From positions 62,001-126,000 of the forward strand of contig NZ_NHSH01000076.1 in NCBI RefSeq assembly GCF_016653315.1: DNA of 64,000 bases. The letters are read 5' to 3'. Position numbers and translations under genes: made by a program. This document shows positions 52,145 through 61,321 of this stretch, in pieces. How positions within the stretch are numbered: the stretch's first letter is position 1; every line of letters begins with the position of its first letter. The stretch is from Halochromatium roseum (GTDB lineage: Bacteria; Pseudomonadota; Gammaproteobacteria; Chromatiales; Chromatiaceae). The notes under the pieces were generated by a model, which ran no database searches, had not been told where the DNA came from, and saw only the letters and a program-made list of their open reading frames with translations.

Positions 52145-53311
52145 ATGGACATGCTCGAACCCCAGCCAAAGCGTCAGCTCCAGCCCCTGCCTGATCCCCA
52201 TCCGCTGAGCCTCTCGGTGGTGATCCCGCTCTATCAGGAGCGCGATAACATCGAGCCGCTGTTGGCCCGCATCCATCAGGGTCTGCAAATCTACCCCCAT
52301 CCCTGGGAGCTGATCCTGGTCGACGATGGCAGTCGCGACGGCACTGCCCAGGTGCTGTTTGAGCAGACCGCCCGCTATGGCACGCATGTGCGCGTGATTA
52401 GCTTTCGGCGTAATTTCGGCCAAACCGCAGCGATGCAGGCCGGCTTCGATGCCGCGCGCGGTGCGCTGATCGCAACCCTCGACGGTGATCTGCAGAATGA
52501 TCCGGCCGAGATCCCGCGCCTGATCGACGAGCTGCTGGCGCGTGATCTCGATCTCCTGCAGGGCTGGCGGCGCGATCGTCAAGACGCCTTGCTGCTGCGC
52601 AAGATCCCGTCGCGTCTCGCCAACGGACTCATCGCTCGGGTCACCGGCGTGCACCTGCATGATTACGGCTGCAGCCTCAAGGTCTATCGGTCCGAAGTGA
52701 TCAAGGAGATCCGCCTATTCGGCGAGATGCATCGCTTCATCCCGGTCTGGGTGGCCGGGATCACCGCGCCTGAGCGCATCGGCGAGACCGAGGTCGGGCA
52801 TCGCGCGCGCGAGCTGGGGCAGTCCAAGTATGGGATCTCGCGCACCTTCCGCGTACTGCTCGACCTGCTGGTCGCGTTCTTTTTTCTCCGCTTCGGCGCA
52901 CGGCCCGGCCATTTCTTTGGTGGCATTGGGCTCTCATTCGGCCTGCTTGGCGGATTGATGATGAGCTGGCTGGCCTGGGTCAAGTTCGGGCTCGGTGAGG
53001 ATATTGGTGATCGCCCGCTGTTCTTCGTGGCAATCCTGTTCCTGGTCGCCTCGATCCAATTCCTGACCACCGGTGTCCTGGCTGAGATCATGACCCGCAC
53101 CCTGTTTGCCTCGGGTGACCGGACCCATCACTGCATCTGCCGGCAGACTGATCCGGAGGTCGCCAGCTGGAAGGTCGAGCAGCAACAAGACCGTCCGAGA
53201 TCAGGCGCGCAGACTCGGCGCCAAGCGCTAGCGGGCGGATTTGACCTCACCCCAGAGCAAGCATCGCAGCAGGCCGGTGCCGCGGCTCAGGGCTCGGAGG
53301 GTTCCGTTTAA
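52145..53311 (+). CDS. GT2 glycosyltransferase, ArnC/DPMS-like
   Basis: 388 aa. SVVIPLYQERDNIEPLLARI, LILVDDGSRDGTAQVL, the DXD-type TLDGDLQNDPAEIP and VHLHDYGCSLKVYR identify an undecaprenyl-/dolichyl-phosphate sugar transferase. Two C-terminal helices ~265-330 (LSFGLLGGLMMSWLAW and LFFVAILFLVASIQFL) place it on the membrane. A ~60-residue charged, Gln/Ala-rich tail follows, longer than in ArnC. Stop overlaps the next gene's start by one base (TAATG). Confidence 0.9.
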   Translation: MDMLEPQPKRQLQPLPDPHPLSLSVVIPLYQERDNIEPLLARIHQGLQIYPHPWELILVDDGSRDGTAQVLFEQTARYGTHVRVISFRRNFGQTAAMQAGFDAARGALIATLDGDLQNDPAEIPRLIDELLARDLDLLQGWRRDRQDALLLRKIPSRLANGLIARVTGVHLHDYGCSLKVYRSEVIKEIRLFGEMHRFIPVWVAGITAPERIGETEVGHRARELGQSKYGISRTFRVLLDLLVAFFFLRFGARPGHFFGGIGLSFGLLGGLMMSWLAWVKFGLGEDIGDRPLFFVAILFLVASIQFLTTGVLAEIMTRTLFASGDRTHHCICRQTDPEVASWKVEQQQDRPRSGAQTRRQALAGGFDLTPEQASQQAGAAAQGSEGSV

Positions 53312-54897
53312 TGGGCGCGCGCGACGCATGGTTGACAAGGTTGCTAGTCTCGCCCTGGTTCCTGGTGCTGATCGTCTGGCTCGCCTTCTTCTGGCAGCTC
53401 GGTGCGGTGCCGCTCTACGATCTCGATGAAGGCGCCTTCACCGAGGCCACCCGCGAGATGCTCGCCAGCGGCAACTTCATCACCCCGCACCGCGACGGCG
53501 AGCCGCGTTATGACAAGCCGGTGCTGATCTATTGGTTACAAGCGGCCTCGGTCTCAGTGCTCGGCTGGAGCGAATTTGCGCTGCGGTTGCCATCGGCGAT
53601 GGCCGCCAGCCTCTGGCTGCTGGCGCTCTGGTGGTTCGTGCGCGAGCGGTTGGATGCGACGACCGCGACCATTGCTGGCTTGGTCATGGCGCTCGGGCTG
53701 CAGGTCGCGATCATCGGCAAGGCCGCAGTCGCCGATGCGTTGCTGAACCTCTTCATCGCGCTCAGCTTCTTCGAGATCTACCGCTGGCGGCTGCGGCCGA
53801 CCCGCGCGACCCTGCTGCGAGTCTACCTCTGGCTCGGTCTCGGCTTCCTGACCAAAGGCCCGGTCGCGGTGTTCTTCCCTTTGGTGGTGAGCCTGCTCTA
53901 CTTCAGCTCGCTGCGCGAATGGCGCGCCTGGCTCGCGGCGGTCTTCGAGTGGCGTGGCTGGCTGGTCTTCATCGCGGTGGCCGGTCCCTGGTACCTGGCG
54001 ATCTATCTCGACGACGGTTTAGGCTTCTTTCAGAGCTTCTTCCTCGGTCACAATCTGGGACGTTACAGCGGGGTGAAGCATGGTCATGCTGGCTTCCCCG
54101 GCTATTACTTCGTGATGCTGCCGTTGGTGTTGTTGCCCTTCACTGGCTGGTTTCTCAGTCTGCTGCCGAGGCTGCGCCAACTTTGGGCTAATGAGTTGGA
54201 TCGGTTTCTGCTGCTCTGGTTCGTTACCGTGTTTGCCGTGTTCTCGTTCTCGGGTACCAAGCTGCCGCACTATCTGGTCTATGGCATCACGCCCTTGTTC
54301 ATCCTGATGGCGCGGCATCGCGATGCGCTGAACAACCGCTGGCTGGCCTTTCTGCCGCCGCTGCTGTTGGTGGCCTTGATGGTGGCACTGCCTGACGTCC
54401 TTGGGCTGCTGACAGGGCAGGCCGATCGCGCCCACGAACAGGCCATGTTCGCGGAAGCGGCGCGGGTGCTCGATGGCTGGTATCGGCTGGGTACCTGGAT
54501 TGGACTCGTCGCGATGCTGGGTTTGCTGCTCTGGTCGCAGGTCGGACTCTGGCAGCGACTGATATTGGTTGGCATCGTTCAAACCCTGCTAGTGTTCGGC
54601 CTTTTGGTACCGGCGGTGTTTGCGGTCATGCAGGCGCCGGTCAAACAGGCGGGACTGCTAGCGCGTGAGCTCGATCGGCCAACGGTGGTTTACCGCACCA
54701 GCATGCCGAGCTTCAGCGTCTATCGCGATGCGATCACGCCTGAGAGCGATCGGCCACAGGTCGGAGAGCTGGTGTTCTTGCGCGTCGATAAGCTCGAGCG
54801 GTTGGCCGAGGCCGTGGCGCCGAATCGGCTCGATCTTCGGTATCGTCAAGGGCCGGTGGCGTTGGTGCTGATCGAGCAGCCCGAGGCTCAACGGTAG
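53311..54897 (+). CDS. ArnT-like lipid-linked sugar transferase (GT39/GT83)
   Basis: 528 aa, ~11-12 helices. The N-terminal periplasmic loop LYDLDEGAFTEATREMLASG contains the DE/EA metal-site acidic residues, followed by YDKPVLIYWLQAAS, as in ArnT and related transferases. PLFILMARHRDAL lies late. Should move a sugar from an undecaprenyl carrier (made by the ArnC-like partner) to lipid A or another envelope acceptor; the sugar is not known. Confidence 0.9.
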   Translation: MGARDAWLTRLLVSPWFLVLIVWLAFFWQLGAVPLYDLDEGAFTEATREMLASGNFITPHRDGEPRYDKPVLIYWLQAASVSVLGWSEFALRLPSAMAASLWLLALWWFVRERLDATTATIAGLVMALGLQVAIIGKAAVADALLNLFIALSFFEIYRWRLRPTRATLLRVYLWLGLGFLTKGPVAVFFPLVVSLLYFSSLREWRAWLAAVFEWRGWLVFIAVAGPWYLAIYLDDGLGFFQSFFLGHNLGRYSGVKHGHAGFPGYYFVMLPLVLLPFTGWFLSLLPRLRQLWANELDRFLLLWFVTVFAVFSFSGTKLPHYLVYGITPLFILMARHRDALNNRWLAFLPPLLLVALMVALPDVLGLLTGQADRAHEQAMFAEAARVLDGWYRLGTWIGLVAMLGLLLWSQVGLWQRLILVGIVQTLLVFGLLVPAVFAVMQAPVKQAGLLARELDRPTVVYRTSMPSFSVYRDAITPESDRPQVGELVFLRVDKLERLAEAVAPNRLDLRYRQGPVALVLIEQPEAQR

Positions 54898-54950
54898 ACA
54901 CGACCACAGCGCCCCCCGAGACCGAGGTCGGTTTGAAAAGCAAACGCGGA

Positions 54951-55802
54951 ATGAGCCTGGAACAGGCGCTGACGGCTGGGGCTGAGCGTGATCCCGCAGT
55001 TGTGGCAGGAGGTGCCATCTGGCTGCTCGGGTGGGCGCTAGTCTGCGCCTTGCTCGGCATTGGCTTGCAGCTAATTGGTGACGAGGGCTATCACAGCGGC
55101 TTCCTGACACTTAATCGCCTATTCGCTCAGCTGCCCGCCGGCCTCTGGCAATGGCTGACCGTGCTTGGGGATGAGCGAGTCGCATTGACCTTGGCACTGT
55201 TGCTGTCGTACCAGCATCCGCGTGTCTTTTGGGCGTTGCTCTGTGCCGCGCTGGTGGCGATTGCCTACTCACGCGGGCTCAAGCCCCTGGTCGACGCCGC
55301 TCGCCCGCCTGCGGTATTACCGATCGAAAGCTTCGAGCTGATTGGCGTTCAGCATCGCAAGCATAGCTTTCCATCGGGCCACAGCGTGACCGCCGCGGTC
55401 TTCTTCGGGGTGCTTATTTACTATGCCCAGCAGGCGCGCTGGCGATTCATCTTTCTCGTGTTAGCGACCGCCGCCGGGCTGAGCCGGGTTGCGGTTGGCG
55501 TGCATTGGCCGGTCGATGTGATGGCCGGTCTCGCAGGTGGTGCGCTAGCGGCGTTGGCAGGCGTGGCGCTCGCCCGGCGCAGCCTCTGGGGCCTTTACGA
55601 TCCGGGCGTGCATCTCGCCTTCGTGGTGCTTGCTGGATTTGCCGCGATGGGTCTCTTCTTCGACGACGGTGGCTATCCGGCCGCGGCACGACCGTTGCAG
55701 GTACTTGCTTTCTTCGCGTTGACCATGGCGCTAGTGCAGTACGTACTGCGGCCTATGCTCAGGTCTCTTCGGCCCCCGCGCGCTGCGCATGAGAGAGATT
55801 AG
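54951..55802 (+). CDS. PAP2-family membrane phosphatase
   Basis: 283 aa, ~6 helices. The three PAP2 motifs are KPLVDAARPP, FPSGHSVTAA and SRVAVGVHWPVDVMAG, with the catalytic His in each of the last two. Dephosphorylates a lipid phosphate such as undecaprenyl pyrophosphate or lipid A; likely supports the same pathway as the two transferases. ATG 54951 is preferred to TTG 54933. Ends convergently to the SYLF gene. Confidence 0.9.
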   Translation: MSLEQALTAGAERDPAVVAGGAIWLLGWALVCALLGIGLQLIGDEGYHSGFLTLNRLFAQLPAGLWQWLTVLGDERVALTLALLLSYQHPRVFWALLCAALVAIAYSRGLKPLVDAARPPAVLPIESFELIGVQHRKHSFPSGHSVTAAVFFGVLIYYAQQARWRFIFLVLATAAGLSRVAVGVHWPVDVMAGLAGGALAALAGVALARRSLWGLYDPGVHLAFVVLAGFAAMGLFFDDGGYPAAARPLQVLAFFALTMALVQYVLRPMLRSLRPPRAAHERD

Positions 55803-55833
55803 AGATTGATCAACGCCGTCGTAAGCATCCATA

Positions 55834-55852
55834 GGCGTCACTCCGTGGCGCC
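55834..55852. terminator. Hairpin between convergent PAP2 and SYLF genes
   Basis: GGCGTCAC, TCC loop, GTGGCGCC: 8 paired bases with one G-T wobble. No long T-run follows. Confidence 0.4.
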
Positions 55853-55907
55853 TTGTCCTGCCCAATTTGTGCTCCAGATAATCCCAACAACAGTCGTGGC
55901 CGGCTTT

Positions 55908-56657
55908 TCAGTCAGTAGGAGACGCCGTATTCAAGCTCTGATCAGGCCAATACTTGGTCGCGAGCAGCTTCGCCGAGATCTTCCAGCCGTCGCCGGTGAG
56001 GACGAAGATCGCCTGGCCGCTGTCGTTGAAGTTGAACTTCAGTTGGTCGGTCTGATCGCCAGTCATGGTGCCAGCCTCGGCGCTGGCATCCGTGCCTTGG
56101 GTGACGAACTTGTTAAAGGCAAATGGCGTCTCGAACAGGATCACAGTCTTGGTCGCGAATCCGCCGAAGCCGAAACCGACGCCGACACCACCGCTGCCCA
56201 TCTTCATGTAGGTGCGCTGATCGGTCTCGCGATCGACCGCAACACCGCGACCGTAGCCAGCTGCGACCAGCATCTCAACCTGTCGGCTGACAAAGACCGC
56301 GTAGCCGGCGCTCTCGTCGAACAGCTTCTTGGCCGCAGGCTCCTTGGCAAACAACTGCTCCAGGGTTTCCTCTGTCAGCGCATCGAGCTTGGCGCGCGTC
56401 TCTTCCGGAGTGGCCCCATCAGCAAGATCATACTTGGTTGATTCGACCGTCTGATTTGCACTTTCCGCGGCCTTGTCTAAGGCCTTGCTGGCCGCATCGG
56501 TGGCCGCGCTGGTCGCGGTGCTGATCTGTTCCGCGGTCTTTGCGGCACCCTCCTTGAGCTTCTCGAGCAGCGTTGGCTCGTCTGCGACCGCGAGGGTTGA
56601 GCCGGCAGCCAGAGCCATGATGGCCACTGCAGATCGGACTCGGACAGGATGTTTCAT
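55908..56657 (-). CDS. SYLF (Ysc84) domain lipid-binding protein
   Basis: 249 aa. Signal peptide ~1-24 (AVAIMALAAGSTLAVA, then DEPT). An Ala/Lys/Thr-rich amphipathic helix region ~28-90 leads into the SYLF domain ~105-245: AKKLFDESAGYAVFVSRQVE, GYGRGVAVDRETDQRTYMKM, GGVGVGFGFGGFATKTVILF. Bacterial SYLF proteins are exported and bind phospholipid; role is not settled. Confidence 0.9.
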   Translation of the reverse strand: MKHPVRVRSAVAIMALAAGSTLAVADEPTLLEKLKEGAAKTAEQISTATSAATDAASKALDKAAESANQTVESTKYDLADGATPEETRAKLDALTEETLEQLFAKEPAAKKLFDESAGYAVFVSRQVEMLVAAGYGRGVAVDRETDQRTYMKMGSGGVGVGFGFGGFATKTVILFETPFAFNKFVTQGTDASAEAGTMTGDQTDQLKFNFNDSGQAIFVLTGDGWKISAKLLATKYWPDQSLNTASPTD

Positions 56658-56704
56658 CTGGATCTGGCTCCGGTATAGCGCCTGTTGGTTCGGCTGACCT
56701 CAGC

Positions 56705-56923
56705 CTATTCGGCTGCCGCTTCGGTTTCGGTGCCTTCGGCCGTCTCGGCTTCGGGCTCGGCAGGCGCTGCCTTTGGCTCTGGCGTCTTCAGCAAGCCTTC
56801 GGTCCTGAGTACGGCGACCTTGTCGTCCCCTTGCACCCAACGTTTGCGTTTGTCTTTGACGGCATAGCGGCCTGAGCGCTTCTCATAAATCGTATGGTCG
56901 CGGGTGGTCTTGAGCTTCTTCAT
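56705..56923 (-). CDS. Small basic/acidic conserved protein of unknown function
   Basis: 72 aa. Basic N-terminal half (KTTRDHTIYEKRSGRYAVKD, WVQGDDKVAVLRTEGLL) and an acidic Ala/Glu/Pro tail. AAAGG lies ~7 bases before ATG 56923. The N-terminal part has the look of a small gammaproteobacterial family; no function known. Confidence 0.72.
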   Translation of the reverse strand: MKKLKTTRDHTIYEKRSGRYAVKDKRKRWVQGDDKVAVLRTEGLLKTPEPKAAPAEPEAETAEGTETEAAAE

Positions 56924-57047
56924 CGGTTGCCTTTGTCAGGGGGTTAAGGAAGAGGGGGTTTAGGAAGATTCGATCGGGGCTTGGAGCCGCTAGGCGCTCC
57001 TCGGTCGTCGTGCTGGCTAGGCTCGCAGTCTGCGTGCCAGCGAGTTG

Positions 57048-57365
57048 CTAAGGCAGCACATTCGGGTCGTTCTTATCCTCATTCTGCTCATCGGAGCGCT
57101 GGATATCGATCTCGAACTTCGTGATCAGCGCTGCCATGGCAGCGAGGGCGGCGATAATCGGCGCCAGCAGTGTCAGTGCGCCGCCGACGGCAACACCGGC
57201 GGTCAGCGGTATCTCGAGCAGTGTTGCGCCACCCGGCTTGCGGATGATGAGGCGGCGCACATTGCCCTCGGCGACAAGCTGCTTGACGTAGTCAACCAGC
57301 TCGCTGCCGGCGACGGTGACGCGCTCGCTGAGGCCGCGCCGGGGCTCGTAGGGATCTTTTGACAT
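57048..57365 (-). CDS. DUF4342 domain protein
   Basis: 105 aa. VTVAGSELVDYVKQLVAEGN, VRRLIIRKPGGATLLEIPLT and a hydrophobic helix VAVGGALTLLAPIIAALAAM match DUF4342, a small membrane-anchored family. Charged C-terminal tail. Start ATG 57365 (MSKDPYEPRRG); the frame extends upstream but that part overlaps the srkA end. Confidence 0.88.
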   Translation of the reverse strand: MSKDPYEPRRGLSERVTVAGSELVDYVKQLVAEGNVRRLIIRKPGGATLLEIPLTAGVAVGGALTLLAPIIAALAAMAALITKFEIDIQRSDEQNEDKNDPNVLP

Positions 57366-57490
57366 CTGGGGAGTTGCTCGGCTCGCGTCAATACAATGCA
57401 AGGGTTGTCGAACGGACCGCCTATCATCGACTGAGCCTTGCGGGTGCGTCAACTTCGACACCAGCCTTTGATGAGCAGAAGCGGTCCGGC

Positions 57491-58588
57491 TCAAAACAGC
57501 GCCAGTGGGCCTTCTTGCATTGCCGCGATCTGTTCGCGCAGGATCAGGATCTGCTCTTCCCAATAGCGTGGCGAGTCGAACCAGGGGAAGGCGCTGGGGA
57601 AGGCCGGATCTTCCCAACGTCGCGCGATCCAGGCCGAATGATGGATCAGACGCAGCGTGCGCAGGGCTTCGATCAGATGCAGCTCGCGGGGGTCAAAATC
57701 GGCAAAGTCCCGATAACCCTCAAGCACCGCATCCAGCTGCATCGCCATGGCTTGGCGGTCGCCGGAGAGCAGCATCCAGAGATCCTGGACCGCCGGTCCG
57801 CTGCGCGCGTCGTCGAAGTCGACGAACTGTGGCCCCGCATCAGTCCAGAGCAGGTTGCCGCGGTGACAATCGCCGTGGAGGCGCAGCATGTGCACGGCGC
57901 CGGCGCGCTTGTAGCAGGCCGCGACCTCGGTCAGCGCATGCGCCAGGACGCTCCGGTACGAGGTCTCGAGTTCGCTCGGAATCCAGCCCTGATCGAGCAA
58001 GAATCGGCTGGGCTCCTCACCGAAGTGTTGCAAGTCCAGCGTCGGGCGATGCCGAAACGGCTGACTCTCTCCAACACGATGGATGCGGCCGATGAAGCGG
58101 CCGATCCGGGTCAAGATCTCGAGGTCCTCGAGTTCTGGATCACGGCCGCCACAGCGGATGCTGAGGGAGAAGCGGAAGCCCTGATGTCGGTGCAGACTGC
58201 GGCCATCGATCCGCAGCGGCGGGACTGCAGGGATCTCGCGCTCTGCCAATGCCGCGACAAAGGCATGTTCTTCGGCGATGGCTTCATCGGACCAGCGTCC
58301 AGGCCGATAGAATTTTGCAATCAGTGGTGCCGCGTCATCGATTCCGACCTGATAGACCCGGTTCTCATAGCTGTTCAGCGTCAGCAGATGGCCATCGACG
58401 AGGAAGCCGAGCGATTCGACGGCATTGAGCACCAAGTCGGGGGTCAGATCGGCGTAGGGCTTGAGCTGAGAGGTGTCTTGAGGTGTTGCCGATGCAAGGT
58501 TTGAAGACGCGGTCGCTCCGCTGTGAGACGCCGATCCGTTGTCGGCTGCAACGGATGTTGAGTCGTTGCTCGATGAGGCTGTGGTCAT
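57491..58588 (-). CDS. srkA: SrkA/YihE-type stress-response protein kinase
   Basis: 365 aa with an APH-like kinase fold. NSYENRVYQVGIDDAAPLIA is the ATP-lobe segment; MLRLHGDCHRGNLLW is the catalytic loop (HGDxxxxN) and FVDFDDARSGPAVQDLW the metal Asp motif; YWEEQILILREQI is a family C-terminal landmark. SrkA phosphorylates Ser/Thr and counters stress-induced death in E. coli. The first ~40 residues are Ser/Thr/Ala-rich and extra. ATG 58588 lacks a clear ribosome-binding site, so a start nearer residue 40 is possible. Confidence 0.92.
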   Translation of the reverse strand: MTTASSSNDSTSVAADNGSASHSGATASSNLASATPQDTSQLKPYADLTPDLVLNAVESLGFLVDGHLLTLNSYENRVYQVGIDDAAPLIAKFYRPGRWSDEAIAEEHAFVAALAEREIPAVPPLRIDGRSLHRHQGFRFSLSIRCGGRDPELEDLEILTRIGRFIGRIHRVGESQPFRHRPTLDLQHFGEEPSRFLLDQGWIPSELETSYRSVLAHALTEVAACYKRAGAVHMLRLHGDCHRGNLLWTDAGPQFVDFDDARSGPAVQDLWMLLSGDRQAMAMQLDAVLEGYRDFADFDPRELHLIEALRTLRLIHHSAWIARRWEDPAFPSAFPWFDSPRYWEEQILILREQIAAMQEGPLALF

Positions 58589-58739
58589 AAGAGTGCGCCT
58601 GCTGGACTAACATACATGGTGCGTCGCCAACCCGGATGATGAAGCGCGTGTTTCGGTCAGGTCTGTGACTCAGTGCGCGCCGCCCGCTTGCTCAGCTGGC
58701 CGCGCTGCGATCCGGTCTTGGTGTGAGTGCGGTTGGTTG

Positions 58740-59696
58740 TCAGCTGCAGTCGATCAACGCCTTCAAGACGGACGGCTCGGCGGCACGCTGCAATGCGACA
58801 ACGCCGTTGGCGAGCGGCTCAACGCAATCGATCAATGGGGTTGGGTCGACGCGCTGCTGCTCGAGCAGCCTCAATGCGGCAGGGAAGGGGCCACAGCGCG
58901 AGCCGATGATGCGAATCTCATCCACGACCAGCGTCGACAAAGCCACCGGAACCTCGCCTCGGTAGGTGCTCTTCAGGCAGAGGCAGCCACGCGGGCGCAG
59001 CGCACGTCTGGCCAAGGCGAAGCCGCCGGGCGCGCCGCTGGCCTCGACCACAAGATCATAGTGGCCATCGGCCACCTCCGGCTCCTCGATGCAACGCGCG
59101 CCGATGCCTTGCAGGCGTTGGCGTTGGTGGGCGTGTCGTGCGACGACATCCAGCTCGGCCCCAGTCAAGGCCAAGACGCGCGCGATCAGCTGCCCAAGCC
59201 GTCCGGCTCCGACCAGCAACACCCGATCGGAAGGCTTGATCGGGACCAGCTCCGGGATCTCGAGCGCCGCCGCCAGTGGCTCGACGAAGACAGCAGCGCG
59301 ATCTGGCACGACGTCCGGCACGCGATGCAGGTTGTCTAGGGGCAGACAGAGATACTCGGCGAAGGCACCGTCGTGGTGCTTGATGCCGAGCACCTCTCGG
59401 TTCAAGCAATGATTCGGCCGGCAGGCCAGACATTCGCGGCAGTGACCGCAGCTGATATTGATCGACCCGACGACGCGCTCTCCCACGCGCTCGGGCGCGG
59501 TCGGCGCGCCCGTGATCTCACCGACGAACTCATGCCCGAGCACGCCCGTGAAGGGATAATAGCCGTCCATCAGGGCGAGGTCGGTCGAGCAAACGCCGGC
59601 TAGACGCACCTTCACCAAGGCCTCGCCGGCGGCCGGGGCGGGCATAGGAAGATCGCTTCTGAGTCGAGGCCGGTCGTCGAGCCAAATCGCTTTCAT
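58740..59696 (-). CDS. Zinc-dependent MDR alcohol dehydrogenase
   Basis: 318 aa. AGVCSTDLALMDGYYPFTGV with catalytic-zinc Cys, LGHEFVGEI with the His-Glu, CGHCRECLACRPNHC with four structural-zinc Cys, and VLLVGAGRLGQLIARVLAL as the NAD loop. It resembles glucose/threonine/sorbitol dehydrogenase-type members. Substrate unknown. ATG 59696 has GGAGGA ~7 bases upstream. Divergent from egtB. Confidence 0.92.
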   Translation of the reverse strand: MKAIWLDDRPRLRSDLPMPAPAAGEALVKVRLAGVCSTDLALMDGYYPFTGVLGHEFVGEITGAPTAPERVGERVVGSINISCGHCRECLACRPNHCLNREVLGIKHHDGAFAEYLCLPLDNLHRVPDVVPDRAAVFVEPLAAALEIPELVPIKPSDRVLLVGAGRLGQLIARVLALTGAELDVVARHAHQRQRLQGIGARCIEEPEVADGHYDLVVEASGAPGGFALARRALRPRGCLCLKSTYRGEVPVALSTLVVDEIRIIGSRCGPFPAALRLLEQQRVDPTPLIDCVEPLANGVVALQRAAEPSVLKALIDCS

Positions 59697-60016
59697 CAAC
59701 AGATCCTCCGACAATCGCTTTGGGTTGCTGCGCGCGTTGAGATGCGCTCCGTCAAACAGCTTCGAGAACAGGCCCGCGCCGGTTTGTGCCTTCAGGTTAT
59801 CCTTATCACTCCTTCGAATCACTCCTTCGAATCACTCCTTCGAATCATCCCTTCGAACGAAACGACCGCGACTGGAAATTCGGCTGCAACATCGCCAAAT
59901 CTCTCGCCAGAGCCAATCACGCACCGCTCTTCAGCCTTCATCGCCGTCGGCCGGTGAGCGATCAACCCATCCCAGCCTCTCTCTCAATCGACGAGATCGG
60001 ACACCAGGAGAACCTG
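59697..60016. other. Intergenic region, dehydrogenase / egtB
   Basis: 320 bases without a supported gene. A frame in egtB register stays open from 59786 but its predicted residues are repeat-derived. Holds the 13-bp array at 59807-59858 and the egtB ribosome-binding site AGGAG at its right end. No clear promoter seen. Confidence 0.55.
59807..59858. repeat. 13-bp tandem repeat, 4 units
   Basis: Unit CACTCCTTCGAAT three times perfectly, then CATCCCTTCGAAC. Each unit contains the palindrome TTCGAA. Confidence 0.9.
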
Positions 60017-61321
60017 ATGCCCCTAATGGACGACCCCAGTCTTTACGATGACTATCGCCGCGTGCGAACGTTCACCGAGCAGCTGTGTGAGCCGCTCGAG
60101 ATCGAGGATTACATGCTCCAGGCTGCGGCCGAGGCCAGCCCAGCGAAGTGGCATCTGGCGCATGTCTCCTGGTTCTTCGAGACCTTTCTGCTGCGGCCGT
60201 TCCTGCCCGACTATGCGGTCTTTCATGCGCAATTCGATCATCTGTTCAATTCGTACTACGAGCAGACAGAGGCGGGCTTTTGGCCCCGCTCAAAGCGCGG
60301 GCTGATCTCGCGTCCGACGGTAGCCGAGGTCTATGCCTACCGCCGCCATGTCGACGACGCCATGGCGCGGTTGCTCAGCGACTGTGCGACCGAACACCAA
60401 GCGACGGTGAGGGCGCGGATCGAGATCGGACTCAATCACGAGCAGCAGCATCAAGAACTCCTGTTGACCGATATCAAGTACAACCTGGCCTACAATCCGT
60501 TGCGCCCGGCCTACCGCAGCGAACTGCCCAGGCTGCCTTCGCAAGACCCGGTGCCCCTCACCTTCACCGCCTTCGAAGGCGGTATCCACAGCTTTGGTGC
60601 CGTCGATCAGAGCCAGATCGAGCGCCAAGCCGAACGCCAAGACGAGCGCCCGGCCTTCGCCTACGACAATGAATTCCCGCGCCATCAACGGCTGCTAGAG
60701 CCGTTTCGGCTCGCTGATCGGCTGATCACTAATGCCGAGTACCAAGCGTTTGTCGACGACGGCGCGTATCGCAATCCGGCGCTCTGGCTCTCCGACGGCT
60801 GGGCACGGATCAAGACCGAGGGCTGGCAGGCGCCGCTGTACTGGGAGCAGCTCGATGGCGTCTGGCACGAGACCACCCTCAGCGGTCGCCGCCCGCTGCA
60901 CCCGGCCGAGCCCGTCTGCCATGTCAGCTACTTCGAGGCCGAGGCCTATGCGCGCTGGGCCGGACGCCGACTGCCGACCGAGTTCGAATGGGAGCACGCA
61001 GCCGCTGACCGAGCCGTCGAGGGCCACTTCGTCGACGACGGCCACCTGCATCCCACAGCAGCCGGCACCGGTTCGCTGCAGCAGCTGTTTGGCGACTGCT
61101 GGGAATGGACCGGGTCTGCCTATCTGCCCTATCCACGCTACCGAGCCGTCGATGGCGCCCTTGGCGAGTACAACGGCAAGTTTATGAATGGCCAGATGGT
61201 GCTGCGCGGCGGCTCATGCGCCACCTCGCGCGATCATGCGCGTCATACCTATCGGAACTTCTTCTATCCACACGAGCGCTGGCAGTTCAAAGGCATCCGG
61301 CTGGCGGAGGACTTGGCATGA
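60017..61321 (+). CDS. egtB: Ergothioneine biosynthesis sulfoxide synthase EgtB
   Basis: 434 aa. N-terminal DinB-like part carries the iron His residues: SPAKWHLAHVSWFFETFLLR, then NHEQQHQELLLTDIKYN (HxxxHxE-type). C-terminal formylglycine-generating-enzyme-like domain ~220-434: FRLADRLITNAEYQAFVDDG, PVCHVSYFEAEAYARWAGRR, LPTEFEWEHAA, GDCWEWTGSAY, LRGGSCATSRDHARHTYRNF. Joins a thiol to hercynine with O2. AGGAG stands 8 bases before ATG 60017. Overlaps egtD by 4 bases. Confidence 0.95.
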   Translation: MPLMDDPSLYDDYRRVRTFTEQLCEPLEIEDYMLQAAAEASPAKWHLAHVSWFFETFLLRPFLPDYAVFHAQFDHLFNSYYEQTEAGFWPRSKRGLISRPTVAEVYAYRRHVDDAMARLLSDCATEHQATVRARIEIGLNHEQQHQELLLTDIKYNLAYNPLRPAYRSELPRLPSQDPVPLTFTAFEGGIHSFGAVDQSQIERQAERQDERPAFAYDNEFPRHQRLLEPFRLADRLITNAEYQAFVDDGAYRNPALWLSDGWARIKTEGWQAPLYWEQLDGVWHETTLSGRRPLHPAEPVCHVSYFEAEAYARWAGRRLPTEFEWEHAAADRAVEGHFVDDGHLHPTAAGTGSLQQLFGDCWEWTGSAYLPYPRYRAVDGALGEYNGKFMNGQMVLRGGSCATSRDHARHTYRNFFYPHERWQFKGIRLAEDLA

